The notes under the pieces were generated by a model. That model saw nothing but the letters and a program-made list of their open reading frames with translations, made no database searches and was not told where the DNA came from. DNA of 64,000 bases from Desulforamulus reducens MI-1 (lineage in GTDB: Bacteria > Bacillota > Desulfotomaculia > Desulfotomaculales > Desulfotomaculaceae), in assembly GCF_000016165.1 (NCBI RefSeq), contig NC_009253.1, positions 3,049,484-3,113,483 of the forward strand, in the 5' to 3' direction. Within the stretch, counting starts at the first letter, position 1, and the number at the start of each line of letters is the position of its first letter. The position numbers and the translations under genes were made by a program. Below are positions 8,663 to 18,072 of the stretch, piece by piece.

Positions 8663-10054
8663 TTACATTACCAACTCAAAATCTTCATCCTTGGCATCTC
8701 TGTCTTGCCGCTCCAGCAACGCATTGCTGATCATTTCAAGCAAGCGCATGGCGCCTTTGTAACCTACCACCGGCAGGTAAGAGTGTACACTTCTGTCCAG
8801 AATGGGGAAGCCCAGACGAACCAGTGGAATATCTTCCGCCCTGGCAATATATTTGCCATAGGTATTGCCAATCAAAAGATCAACGGGTTCATTCTTGATC
8901 CATTGGTGCAATTCAAAAAGGTCACCCGCTGCCTTTACTCTTCCTTCTACACCAGCATCTTTTAACATGCTCTTCACTTCATCCTCAAAGTTTCCTACCA
9001 TAGTACCAATGGCCCCCCCGCTACCAGGAGTACCCGTTAATACATGGATGGGTATCATGCCCAAGCTTAAGACAAATTCGGTCATGGCAATAACAATATC
9101 TGGATCGCCAAAGATGGCAACTTTTTTGCCGTGGAAGTGGAAATGGGTATCGGTCATGATGTCCACCAACTGTCCCCGCTCCTCTTCCAATTCATAGGGA
9201 ACATCTACAGTAAACTTGTTCATTAATGCCATTAAAAACTCGTCAGTGGCCTTGATGCCAATGGGTGTCTTCAGGGTTACCGCAGGAACCTGGCATTTTC
9301 TATCCAACTGGTTGGCAGCATCGGATGAAGCATAGCTACCCAAGGCTAGGGTTACTTTAGAATTCCCTGTATCAATGAGTTCCGGTACGGTGGTTCCACC
9401 CTTGGGAAACATTTCATATTTACCGGTCATCGGGGTATCCACAACCCCGGTAGTATCTGGGAACATAATAAACGGAATCCCCATGGTCTTGACAATTCTT
9501 TTAATTTCTCTCATGTCCCCAGGGTTAACAAAACCTGGAATTACATTAGCCTGTTCTTTTTTTGTTTCCAGAGAAGCTTCAGATAGGTAGTTGACCATAC
9601 CCTTCGTCATATTGGAAAAGCCTGTTACGTGGGAACCTTGATAACTGGGTGTATTAGCATGAATAACCAGTTTACCCTCGGGGACTTCCGATGTCCGAAT
9701 AAAGGTTGGCAAATCATCCCCAATGGTTTCGGATAGACAGGTCGTATGCACTGCCATAATATCTGGATTATAGATGGCAAATACGTTTTTTATGGCTGTT
9801 TTTAAGTTGGCACCGCCACCAAATACAGAGGCACCTTCGGTAAAGGAACTGGTCGAAGCCATAATGGGATCACGAAAATGCCGGGACAGGTGCATACGGT
9901 GATAGGAGCAACATCCCTGGGAACCGTGGCTGTGGGGCAAGCACCTGTGGATGCCCAGCGCAGCATACATGGCTCCAATGGGCTGACAAGTTTTAGCCGG
10001 GTTAATCATGCCGCCAGTACGTTTTCTAATTTCTTTCGGTGTGCAATCTAGCAT
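8663..10054 (-). CDS. nifK: nitrogenase MoFe protein beta subunit
   Basis: About 463 residues, the short form lacking the roughly 50-residue N-terminal extension of proteobacterial NifK, as in Clostridium pasteurianum. P-cluster cysteines are seen in KTCQPIGA, HGSQGCCSYHR and TTCLSETIGDD. ATG 10054 is preferred (8 nt after GGAGG); an in-frame ATG at 10063 sits directly on that site. It overlaps nifD by 7 bp. Confidence 0.96.
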   Translation of the reverse strand: MLDCTPKEIRKRTGGMINPAKTCQPIGAMYAALGIHRCLPHSHGSQGCCSYHRMHLSRHFRDPIMASTSSFTEGASVFGGGANLKTAIKNVFAIYNPDIMAVHTTCLSETIGDDLPTFIRTSEVPEGKLVIHANTPSYQGSHVTGFSNMTKGMVNYLSEASLETKKEQANVIPGFVNPGDMREIKRIVKTMGIPFIMFPDTTGVVDTPMTGKYEMFPKGGTTVPELIDTGNSKVTLALGSYASSDAANQLDRKCQVPAVTLKTPIGIKATDEFLMALMNKFTVDVPYELEEERGQLVDIMTDTHFHFHGKKVAIFGDPDIVIAMTEFVLSLGMIPIHVLTGTPGSGGAIGTMVGNFEDEVKSMLKDAGVEGRVKAAGDLFELHQWIKNEPVDLLIGNTYGKYIARAEDIPLVRLGFPILDRSVHSYLPVVGYKGAMRLLEMISNALLERQDRDAKDEDFELVM

Positions 10055-11667
10055 TTTGAGCATCCTCCTTCCTCAATGGTTCCTTCTATAATTGGTTTGT
10101 TTTTCCAGGGCGGGGTAGTAAAATTCCAGGTGGGTGAAACAAAACCCATGGCCACATCCTCCGCAAATTTCACTGCACCCTTAAAGCCTGCATAGGGACC
10201 ACTGTAATCATAGGAGTGTAATTGTTTAGCCGGAATGCCCATTTTTTGTACAATATATTTATCTTTAATACCAGACGCAAAGATATCCGGCTTTAACAGT
10301 TTGATAAATTCTTCGGTTTCATAGTGATTCAGGTCATCTACAATGACATGGCCTTCCTTCATCTCCACATTCATTCCTTTGTAATAACTCAAAGGAATTT
10401 GTTTTTTCAGTTCTTCCATCCGTTCCGGTGAGATTTTTAGCTTAAATCTTCTCTGATCCGGTTCTACCTGCAGGTTAGGAATGTTTTTAGTATCTGCATC
10501 CAATTTGATTTCAGGGATGATCTCTCTGCCCTCGTAATCATCCCTGTGAGCAAACTCATAACCTGCCAGAACGGTTTCGATCCCAAGTTCTGCAAACAAC
10601 CCCTGATAATGGTGACCTCTGGAGCCCCCCACGAAGCAAAAGGCAGTCTTTCCTTCACATATTTTTTTGTATTGATCAATGACCGGCTCAATTTCCGCCA
10701 GTTCCCTGGCAATGACCTCTTCGGTCTTGCGGATTAATTCTGGATCACCGAAATAAAGGGCCATATTTCTCAGGGTATCAATGGTAGACTGAATCCCAAT
10801 AAAGTTTACTTTCAACCAGGGTGTACCATATTTGGTTTCCAGCATTTCTGCAATATAATTGATCGAACGATGGCACTGAACCAGGTTTAACTCAGCCACA
10901 TGGGCATTTTTTAAATCTTTATAGGAGCCATCACCGGTCATTACCGAAATAACGGTGTAGCCGATTTCTTTTAGTACTCGCTCAACCTCCCAACTATCGC
11001 CACCGATGTTGTATTCTCCCAGCATGTTAATGGGATACTTGCCAGGAGATTCTTCCCAATCTCCCTGGCCGATGACCCTATCCATCAAAATATTGTTGGC
11101 AATATGATGACCCGCTGACTGGCTAACACCTTTGTAACCTTCACAGTTAAAGGCCATCACCGGAACACCATGTTTTTCTTCAGCTGCCTTGGCCACGGCG
11201 TTCAAGTCATCCCCAATCAGCCCCACCGGGCAGGTGGCTGAGACGGTAATGGCATTGGGCTTAAAGATCTCCACAACATCATCAATCATTCTAGCCAGCT
11301 TTTTCTCCCCACCAAAGACAATATCACTTTCCTGCATATCGGTAGAAACGCAGTAAGTAAGGAAATTCTTCTTGGGGTCCTCGGATACTGCTTTGTTGCG
11401 TCGGGTTAACCATGAATAGTAACCACAACCAATGGGTCCATGGGTGATGTGCACAATGTCTTTCAGCGGACCCAACACAACACCTTTACATCCAGCATAG
11501 GCACAGCCGCGGTTGGTAATAATTCCTGGAACGGTTCTAGTGTTAGCCTCGATTTCTTGACGGGCCTGCTCCGGATCCCTAATGACAATATGTTTCTTAC
11601 GATTTCTCTTTACTTTTGCCGGGTATTGACTAAAAATCTCCTCCAGCTTTTTTTCATCAATGGCCAC
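10048..11667 (-). CDS. nifD: nitrogenase MoFe protein alpha subunit
   Basis: Binds FeMo-co and half of the P-cluster. Cofactor ligands are visible: Cys in NLVQCHRSINY and His in QLHSYDYSGPYAGFKGA. P-cluster Cys are in RGCAYAGC, HGPIGCGYYSW and SATCPVG. CEGYKGVSQSAGHH carries the Gln and His near the cofactor in the Mo-enzyme pattern rather than the iron-only one. A roughly 50-residue insertion after GYEFAHRDDYEGRE is the clostridial type. GTG 11667 is chosen as start because GAGGAGG lies 8 nt upstream. Confidence 0.96.
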   Translation of the reverse strand: MAIDEKKLEEIFSQYPAKVKRNRKKHIVIRDPEQARQEIEANTRTVPGIITNRGCAYAGCKGVVLGPLKDIVHITHGPIGCGYYSWLTRRNKAVSEDPKKNFLTYCVSTDMQESDIVFGGEKKLARMIDDVVEIFKPNAITVSATCPVGLIGDDLNAVAKAAEEKHGVPVMAFNCEGYKGVSQSAGHHIANNILMDRVIGQGDWEESPGKYPINMLGEYNIGGDSWEVERVLKEIGYTVISVMTGDGSYKDLKNAHVAELNLVQCHRSINYIAEMLETKYGTPWLKVNFIGIQSTIDTLRNMALYFGDPELIRKTEEVIARELAEIEPVIDQYKKICEGKTAFCFVGGSRGHHYQGLFAELGIETVLAGYEFAHRDDYEGREIIPEIKLDADTKNIPNLQVEPDQRRFKLKISPERMEELKKQIPLSYYKGMNVEMKEGHVIVDDLNHYETEEFIKLLKPDIFASGIKDKYIVQKMGIPAKQLHSYDYSGPYAGFKGAVKFAEDVAMGFVSPTWNFTTPPWKNKPIIEGTIEEGGCSKC

Positions 11668-11693
11668 TTGCTGCACCTCCTCTAGCTACTGAT

Positions 11694-12074
11694 TTAAATG
11701 GCTATCTCTCCCTGCTCGCCGGTTCTCACTCGAACAGCACCCAAGACTGGTCCTACGAAGATTTTGCCATCTCCTTTGTGGCCTTCCTTATTGACCTCAA
11801 TAATGGCACCTACAACCTTTTCCACTTCATCATCATGGACCAATATGGTTAACAGGCGTTTAGGAATTAAGCGAGCCCCTTCTGACAAGCCATCGGCTAA
11901 AATCCCACCAATTTCTTCTTTGTTTCCTAACTCATTGATGATATAGAAGTCCACCTTCATTTTTCCCCTTCCCATTACCTTCATGGCATGCAGACCGCAA
12001 ACACCAATCTCCGATAGGGCTTTCTTCGTAACATTAACCTTATTCATCCGAATAATTGCAATGATTTCTTTCAT
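11694..12074 (-). CDS. nifI2: PII-family nitrogenase regulator NifI2
   Basis: 126 residues, PII fold (C-terminal GDGKIFVGPV). With NifI1 it forms a complex that binds and inhibits dinitrogenase when 2-oxoglutarate is low (known for methanogens). The T-loop is long and lacks the uridylylated Tyr context. Its position between nifH and nifD is diagnostic for NifI proteins of archaea and anaerobic bacteria. 12 bp from nifI1. Confidence 0.95.
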   Translation of the reverse strand: MKEIIAIIRMNKVNVTKKALSEIGVCGLHAMKVMGRGKMKVDFYIINELGNKEEIGGILADGLSEGARLIPKRLLTILVHDDEVEKVVGAIIEVNKEGHKGDGKIFVGPVLGAVRVRTGEQGEIAI

Positions 12075-12086
12075 AGATTCATCCCC

Positions 12087-12416
12087 CTACAGGCCTTTTG
12101 TGCCACTGCTAATGGTATAAGCTTCCTCCACAGGGGTAACAAAAATTTTACCGTCTCCGAAGGCTCCTTTTTTGCCGGTTTTGGCATACTTGGATACGAT
12201 ACTGATAACATCATCCTTATCCTTTTCCTCCTGAACCACCAGCATCAACATTTCCTTGGGAATTTCGTCGTAGACAACTTCCCCAACCTTTACACCCCGC
12301 TGCTTACCACGGCCAACCACATCCATTTTCGTTACGGCAGGAAATCCGGCACTGTTTAACTCCGCTAAGATAATATTAGACTTTTCTGGTCTAACGATTG
12401 CTCTGATCATTAACAT
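12087..12416 (-). CDS. nifI1: PII-family nitrogenase regulator NifI1
   Basis: About 109 residues, PII-like: MIRAIVRPEK at the N-terminus, T-loop region VGRGKQRGVKVGEVVYDEIPKE without the canonical RGAEY, and GDGKIFVTPVEEA. Partner of NifI2 in post-translational nitrogenase switch-off. ATG 12416 follows AAGGAG with 8-nt spacing; an upstream GTG at 12425 is less likely. Confidence 0.95.
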   Translation of the reverse strand: MLMIRAIVRPEKSNIILAELNSAGFPAVTKMDVVGRGKQRGVKVGEVVYDEIPKEMLMLVVQEEKDKDDVISIVSKYAKTGKKGAFGDGKIFVTPVEEAYTISSGTKGL

Positions 12417-12450
12417 CGAATTCACTCCTTGAATTTCAATTAATCTTGGA

Positions 12451-13272
<822 letters not shown>

Positions 13273-13307
13273 TCATTCCTCCTGTTTTAGGTTTTTAAAA
13301 AAAGACC

Positions 13308-13347
13308 AGGCCGCTGGAACCTATAAATTCCAGCGGCCTCAACGCCA
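13308..13347 (-). promoter_or_regulatory. nifH-proximal attenuator (terminator 2 with alternative hairpin)
   Basis: Minus strand: AGGCCGCTGGAA / TTCCAGCGGCCT (13339-13308) followed by GGTCTTTTTTT is a complete intrinsic terminator only about 40 nt ahead of the nifH start. Its 5' arm overlaps an alternative small hairpin GGC[GTTGAG]GCC (13346-13335). The loop has G at position 4 but G, not A, at position 1, so it departs from the ANTAR consensus. Confidence 0.65.
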
Positions 13348-13397
13348 AAACACTCCATTGTATATAGGGAGGGTATTGTCTTAGTTAAAATACAAAA

Positions 13398-13429
13398 CGC
13401 CGGTTCTATAAGAACCGGCGCCCTCGCCA
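13398..13429 (-). promoter_or_regulatory. nifH-distal attenuator (terminator 1 with alternative hairpin)
   Basis: Minus strand: CGCCGGTTC / GAACCGGCG (13420-13398) followed by TTTTGTATTTT, within the nifH leader. The 5' arm overlaps an alternative hairpin starting with TGGC (13429), TGGCG[AGGG]CGCCG, i.e. a tetraloop stem competing with the terminator. Confidence 0.6.
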
Positions 13430-13464
13430 TTTGTCATTTGATACTACAACGTATCTTTTAAATT

Positions 13465-13500
13465 GATTTAGATTATAGCAAATCAATTAGGCTATATCAA
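13465..13500 (-). promoter_or_regulatory. promoter of the nif operon
   Basis: Minus strand TTGATA, exact 17-bp spacer, TATAAT. It lies about 200 bp upstream of nifH, so the transcript crosses both attenuators. No sigma-54 -24/-12 element was seen here, unlike proteobacterial nif promoters. Confidence 0.65.
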
Positions 13501-13568
13501 TGGGTTTACTCTATGAATACAGTACACTTTTTACTAAAGCAAATTATTTTAGAACCAGTTTCTTAAAA

Positions 13569-13614
13569 GGGGCTGTTTGCACAAGAACCATTCGGTTCAT
13601 TGTGCAACAGCCCC
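13569..13614 (-). terminator. terminator of the oxidoreductase operon
   Basis: Minus strand GGGGCTGTTGCACAATGAACC pairs, with one bulged base, with GGTTCTTGTGCAAACAGCCCC around GAAT, followed by TTTT. It separates this operon from nif. Confidence 0.85.
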
Positions 13615-13660
13615 TTCACTTTTTTCAATTTTAAGTCAATCAATTGGTGTAGATTTATGC

Positions 13661-13909
13661 CTATGCTTCTTTAGCAACTCTTTTATCTACCCGGATCGCT
13701 GTGTCGGGGCATACCATCTGACAGATACCACAGGCGATACATTCGTCATTGGTCTCTACCGAGGGGGTTCCGTACACACCCAGTACTTTGGACCAGGAAA
13801 TGCACTTTTTAGGGCATTTTTGGATGCACAGACCACAACCCTTACACAGACCGGGGAAAAGAGTCCAATCACCTTTGGTTAATTCTAGGGTACGACCTTT
13901 GAATTCCAT
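13661..13909 (-). CDS. 2-oxoacid:ferredoxin oxidoreductase delta subunit (2x 4Fe-4S)
   Basis: 82 residues with two ferredoxin motifs, CKGCGLCIQKCP and CIACGICQMVCP, each ligating a 4Fe-4S cluster. Electron-transfer subunit of the complex encoded by the next three genes, which it follows by 11 bp. It relays electrons from the thiamine-diphosphate site to external ferredoxin. Confidence 0.9.
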   Translation of the reverse strand: MEFKGRTLELTKGDWTLFPGLCKGCGLCIQKCPKKCISWSKVLGVYGTPSVETNDECIACGICQMVCPDTAIRVDKRVAKEA

Positions 13910-13920
13910 GATTTCCCCCC

Positions 13921-14484
13921 CTATTTCATTAGCTCAATGCCGCGATCAATGGCCTTGAAGTTCAGTTCACGCAGCTGAGGATTCTGTTCAAATTTGTAAC
14001 CCAGTTTCTTTTCGATGGCGGCCTTGGCAGTTTCCACTGGAATCACTCCAGTGGCACCAATAACAGCACCCATGATCAGAATGTTAAACACCCGGGGGTG
14101 CAGTTCGTTTTGGGATATTTCTAAAGCAGGAATAGCTAATACTTTCTTAGCTTCACCTTCCTTAGGAAGATCCTCTTCTACACCCTGAATGCTTGCATCA
14201 TATACAAAGACAGTATTGGCATCAACATATTGTTTGCAACGACGTACAGCCCGATCACTCAATGTAACCAGAATATCGGCTTTATCAAATTTAGGAGCTC
14301 CGATGGGCTTGTCAGCAATCTGCAGGAAAGCAATTGATACACCACCACGCTGCTCAACACCAAAGTTGGGAATGTAGAGTGCTTCGCGGCCCTCTGCATT
14401 GGCAGCATCAGCAATAATACCTGCTACGGATTGAACACCCTGGCCACCTTCGCCGGCCAAACAGATTTTTACAGCTTTAGCCAT
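13921..14484 (-). CDS. 2-oxoacid:ferredoxin oxidoreductase gamma subunit
   Basis: 187 residues; GEGGQGVQSVAGIIADAA near the N-terminus is the gamma-domain signature, with PNFGVEQRGG following. It binds the CoA side of the reaction in this enzyme family. It overlaps the beta gene by 8 bp and has AAGGAGG upstream of ATG 14484. Confidence 0.9.
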   Translation of the reverse strand: MAKAVKICLAGEGGQGVQSVAGIIADAANAEGREALYIPNFGVEQRGGVSIAFLQIADKPIGAPKFDKADILVTLSDRAVRRCKQYVDANTVFVYDASIQGVEEDLPKEGEAKKVLAIPALEISQNELHPRVFNILIMGAVIGATGVIPVETAKAAIEKKLGYKFEQNPQLRELNFKAIDRGIELMK

Positions 14485-15250
14485 TCTGCTGAGCCTCCTT
14501 TTTAGCCTCGAAAGGGTTTTTCTTTTCCCCTACTTTGTAGTACTGAGTCATTTCTTTTTCAATAAAGGCCCAGGTCTTCTCAGCATTGGTCCGCCAGTTG
14601 GTGGGACAACCAGCCAGTGCTTCAACGAAGGAGAAGCCCCTTCCATCTATTTGGTTTTGCAGCGCTTTTTTAATATAACTCTTTAATTGCTTTAAGTTAG
14701 AAGTGGTACCGCGGGCAACATAGGCACCGTCTCCAGTGATGGCAGAGATCATTTCAGGTCCCTGGGTGGGCATACCGGTTGCTTCGGGGTCACGTCCATA
14801 GGGAGCTGTTTCAACCTTTTGTCCGGGCATGGTACAGGGGGACATCTGACCACCGGTCATGGCATAAACGGTGTTGTTGGCCAGCAGTACAGTTACTTTC
14901 TCATTACGAGAAGCAGCGTTAACAATGCCGCCAATACCAATGGCATAACCGCCGCCATCACCCATATATGCAACACAGATCATATCGGGGTTTGCCCGTT
15001 TGATACCAGTCATTACCGGGGTAGTACGACCATGGTGGGTTTGTACACTGTCACAGTTGAAGAAATCCCAGGACAGCAAAGAACATCCAATGTCACATCC
15101 GAATACAACTCTATCTTGAATACCCAGTTCATCAATGGCTTCGCCCAGGCATTTTAATACCAGGCCGTGGCCGCAACCGGGACAGAATTTATGGGGCTTG
15201 CTTTCTGCACGCCAGCTTTTAGGCATGGCAGGTTGTGGAGACACAGACAT
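14477..15250 (-). CDS. korB: 2-oxoacid:ferredoxin oxidoreductase beta subunit
   Basis: 257 residues from ATG 15250 (AAGGAGGGAGG upstream). Thiamine diphosphate-binding subunit: FCPGCGHG at the N-terminus and GDGGGYAIGIGG, then NNTVYAMTGGQMSP. Together with the alpha subunit it oxidatively decarboxylates a 2-oxoacid to acyl-CoA and reduces ferredoxin. The substrate (2-oxoglutarate or branched-chain oxoacid) cannot be fixed from sequence; the symbol is by similarity to Kor-type enzymes. Confidence 0.88.
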   Translation of the reverse strand: MSVSPQPAMPKSWRAESKPHKFCPGCGHGLVLKCLGEAIDELGIQDRVVFGCDIGCSLLSWDFFNCDSVQTHHGRTTPVMTGIKRANPDMICVAYMGDGGGYAIGIGGIVNAASRNEKVTVLLANNTVYAMTGGQMSPCTMPGQKVETAPYGRDPEATGMPTQGPEMISAITGDGAYVARGTTSNLKQLKSYIKKALQNQIDGRGFSFVEALAGCPTNWRTNAEKTWAFIEKEMTQYYKVGEKKNPFEAKKEAQQNG

Positions 15251-15281
15251 GTTGGAACCTCCCTCCTTAATTTGGCAAATC

Positions 15282-16367
15282 TTAAAGTACCTCTTTTGCT
15301 CTTGCAACAATTTGTTCTGTGGTGATACCTACACCAGGACGGAACAAAGGTACAATTTCAGCAGTTGCACCGTAAATGGCATCCTTGACCAGTTTGGCCA
15401 ACTGACCCTGGGCGGACTCAGCAATCAGCAGTTTTTTGGTTTTGTTAGCAATGACCTTGAGCTGCTCCGCAGGGAAGGGGCGGAGGGTAATGGGACGGAA
15501 GAAACCTACCTTGTAGCCCTCTTCTCTTAATTCTTTTACGGCATCCCGTACGCCACGGAAAACCACGCCGTGAGCTACGATTACCAGATCAGCATCTTCT
15601 ACATTATCCTGAGCATATTCAATGACCTCAGGAGCCATTTTTTCGTAATCGGTAATGTGCTGTTGCAGAACTTCAAATAGCTCTTCTTCGGTGTTATAGG
15701 TGTTACGGTAATGGCCAGGCTCACGGTCTACACCGGGGGTACCTGGTTTCCCAACATATTTTTCAGAGGGTACCCTTACATAACCTCTTTCCTCAGGATC
15801 GTACAGAGTTACAGATTCACGTAATTTTGCTTGATAACCATCGCCCAGCACAAAGGTGGGGAAACGATATTTCCACGCAGTATTAAAGGCTTTCAGTGTA
15901 TAGTCAAATAGTTCTTGGTGGTTGCTGGGGGAATAGACAATACGTATTCCCTCACCGTTACCACCTTGGGTAGTCATAGTAACTTCCTGCTGGGAGTAAA
16001 TAACTGTCGCAGTGGACGGACCACCGCGTTGCTGAACAATGGTTACGACTGGCAGTCGCATCATTTCAGCCATGGACATGGGTTCCTGCATCAGTGTGTT
16101 ACCAGGACCGGCGGTGGCGGTAAAAGCCTTCAGACCTGCTAAAACACCACCCACTGTGGTAAAACCAGCAGAGAGCTCGTCTTCGGTTTGCAGGAATTTA
16201 CGGCCATACTTGGGGATTTGACGGGTCCAGTAGTGCATAATTTCGTTCTGCGGGGTAATGGGATAGCCGTACATAATATCGGCACCTGCTGCTAAACAAG
16301 CCCAGGCAACTACCTCGTTACCAGTCATGAACACCCGTTTTTCTCCTGTAATGGGTTTTTCAGACAT
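15282..16367 (-). CDS. korA: 2-oxoacid:ferredoxin oxidoreductase alpha subunit
   Basis: About 361 residues; alpha pyrimidine-binding domain with MTGNEVVAWACLAAGADIMYGYPITPQNEIMH (given here as motif start 7-38), TATAGPGNTLMQEP, then the C-terminal domain with VIVAHG. First gene of the four-subunit operon. ATG 16367 is favoured although GGAGG is 13 nt away; GTG 16379 lies too close to that site. The ferredoxin it reduces could feed the neighbouring nitrogenase (inference). Confidence 0.88.
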   Translation of the reverse strand: MSEKPITGEKRVFMTGNEVVAWACLAAGADIMYGYPITPQNEIMHYWTRQIPKYGRKFLQTEDELSAGFTTVGGVLAGLKAFTATAGPGNTLMQEPMSMAEMMRLPVVTIVQQRGGPSTATVIYSQQEVTMTTQGGNGEGIRIVYSPSNHQELFDYTLKAFNTAWKYRFPTFVLGDGYQAKLRESVTLYDPEERGYVRVPSEKYVGKPGTPGVDREPGHYRNTYNTEEELFEVLQQHITDYEKMAPEVIEYAQDNVEDADLVIVAHGVVFRGVRDAVKELREEGYKVGFFRPITLRPFPAEQLKVIANKTKKLLIAESAQGQLAKLVKDAIYGATAEIVPLFRPGVGITTEQIVARAKEVL

Positions 16368-16379
16368 GATAGATACCAC

Positions 16380-16757
16380 ACCTCCTATTTTAGTAAAAGT
16401 TCTTTTTAGGAAACAAACCTCTTATAGCTTTATAGATTTAGAATATTCTCTGTATTTACTGAATTTTCCTTCTTTATAAATATGTATACTTTATTTAATA
16501 TGTCAAATTTTCTAAAAATACGACATTTTTTACATATATTAAAACAATTCTTTACAAAAAGGTTGTTCTAATCACCCCTTTGGACCATACCAATTGACCG
16601 AAATTACATATATTACCAATTGTTTACCTGTCAAAAAATATCATAGATAACAAAACTGTTAATATTAATAAAATGTCACAATGTCGTGACAAAATCGTTC
16701 ACATATAAACTTATTTTTGTTGTTTCCTAAAACAAAGTTCTAAAAAGGAGGGGAAAA
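16380..16757. promoter_or_regulatory. divergent intergenic region
   Basis: 378 bp, very AT-rich, between the divergent oxidoreductase operon and the ATPase gene. A TTGACA on the minus strand at 16506-16501 with a loose AT-rich -10 could serve the oxidoreductase operon. An inverted repeat TGTCAC-N6-GTGACA (16674-16691) lies 67 bp before the plus-strand gene and could be an operator. Nothing else recognised. Confidence 0.4.
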
Positions 16758-17879
16758 ATGAGCAGGGGCAAACTAAAGAAGGTTTTTCCGGGAGGTAATA
16801 CCTGCCGTGGTTTTTTTTCATACTATGACAATATTATTAACCTGGATGCAACTAGAATCTTCGTTATAAAGGGTGGTCCTGGCGTTGGTAAATCTACATT
16901 TATGAGATACATCGGAGAAAAAATGTTGGACTTAGGCTATGATGTTGAATATCATTGTTGTTCATCGGATAACGGTTCATTGGACGGAGTATGCATTCCC
17001 TCCATTGGCGTAGCACTTTTAGACGGCACCGCCCCCCATGTGGTAGATCCCAAAAACCCAGGTGCTGTGGATGAAATTATCCATCTGGGAGACTACTGGA
17101 ATGAAGATAGCCTGCGGCAAAATAAAGAAGCCGTCCTTAAATCCAATGCCAGGGTTGGTCGACTCTTTAAGATTGCCTACCACCAATTGGCCGAAGCTAA
17201 GGCTATAAAGGATGAATTAGACAGCTACTATAACGAAGCCATTAATATGGCCGGTGTCAACGGTGTAATTCATGACATTACCAAAGATATTCTGGATGAT
17301 GCTCAATTCCAGTTTATATCAAAACCCCGGCAACGACATCTGTTCGCCACCGCCTTTACTCCCAAAGGTCAGGATCATCATCTGGAAACGGTGTTAGACG
17401 GTATTAAAAATCTCTACTTCATTACAGGGGATGCCAGTGCCGCCGCCTCAGAGGCAATAGGCACCATTGCCCAGGCCCTTTACATTCACGGGTTGGATAC
17501 CGAAGTTTACCACTGCGCCTTTGAGCCAACCAAAGTCGACCTGTTAGTGGTACCGGACTTACAAATTGCAGTATTAAAGGATATTCCCGGTATTAACCTT
17601 AAAATCCAGGATATCCCCGGCCTGAAGAAAGTAAAATTTAAAGACCTTGGGCAGTATCTAGATCCAAAGCTTTTATCTGTCTATGATAAGGAAATTAAGT
17701 GTGCCTTTGAAAGACTTCATTCTGCCATCGGCAGGGCTACCTCTTACATTGCGGCTGCCAAGGCTGAGCACGATGTGATGGAAGAGTACTATATTCCTGC
17801 CATGGACTTTGATGCCATTAATGTTAAGCGTGATGAGATTTTAGCAAGGATATTAAGATATGCGGAGGAGTTTAAATAA
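16758..17879 (+). CDS. P-loop ATPase of unknown function (PRK06851-like)
   Basis: 373 residues. A Walker A GGPGVGKST occurs near residue 40, after a conserved-looking FPGGNTCRGFFSYYDNI segment that precedes it in this uncharacterised family. A second, weaker half-repeat (RQRHLFATAFTPKGQDHHLETVLDGIKNLYFITGDASAA, motif about 200-238) suggests two related domains. No transmembrane segment or signal. AAGGAGG precedes ATG 16758. Function unknown. Confidence 0.85.
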   Translation: MSRGKLKKVFPGGNTCRGFFSYYDNIINLDATRIFVIKGGPGVGKSTFMRYIGEKMLDLGYDVEYHCCSSDNGSLDGVCIPSIGVALLDGTAPHVVDPKNPGAVDEIIHLGDYWNEDSLRQNKEAVLKSNARVGRLFKIAYHQLAEAKAIKDELDSYYNEAINMAGVNGVIHDITKDILDDAQFQFISKPRQRHLFATAFTPKGQDHHLETVLDGIKNLYFITGDASAAASEAIGTIAQALYIHGLDTEVYHCAFEPTKVDLLVVPDLQIAVLKDIPGINLKIQDIPGLKKVKFKDLGQYLDPKLLSVYDKEIKCAFERLHSAIGRATSYIAAAKAEHDVMEEYYIPAMDFDAINVKRDEILARILRYAEEFK

Positions 17880-17893
17880 CTCTATATTAAGGC

Positions 17894-17925
17894 AAAACCT
17901 CTCTGAGAAATCTCAGGGAGGTTTT
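17894..17925 (+). terminator. terminator after the ATPase gene
   Basis: AAAACCTC-CTGAGA type arms around AA, then GGTTTTCGTTT. Good intrinsic terminator. Confidence 0.8.
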
Positions 17926-18072
17926 CGTTTAGGTAAGCCACCGGTGATAGAATATCTCTTAATTTTAACTGAAAGGCCAAATTCTGTAACAATAAATCAA
18001 GCAATGTCGTCTTAAAATTATGAACAAGTATTCGTTTCAAGATCAGTATAAAGTTTGTGGGGAGGCTAAAAC

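Noticed and set aside
13398-13429. Canonical ANTAR hexaloop in the first nifH hairpin
   Set aside because: The stem can close one more G-C pair, leaving a tetraloop AGGG, and the loop lacks A at position 1.
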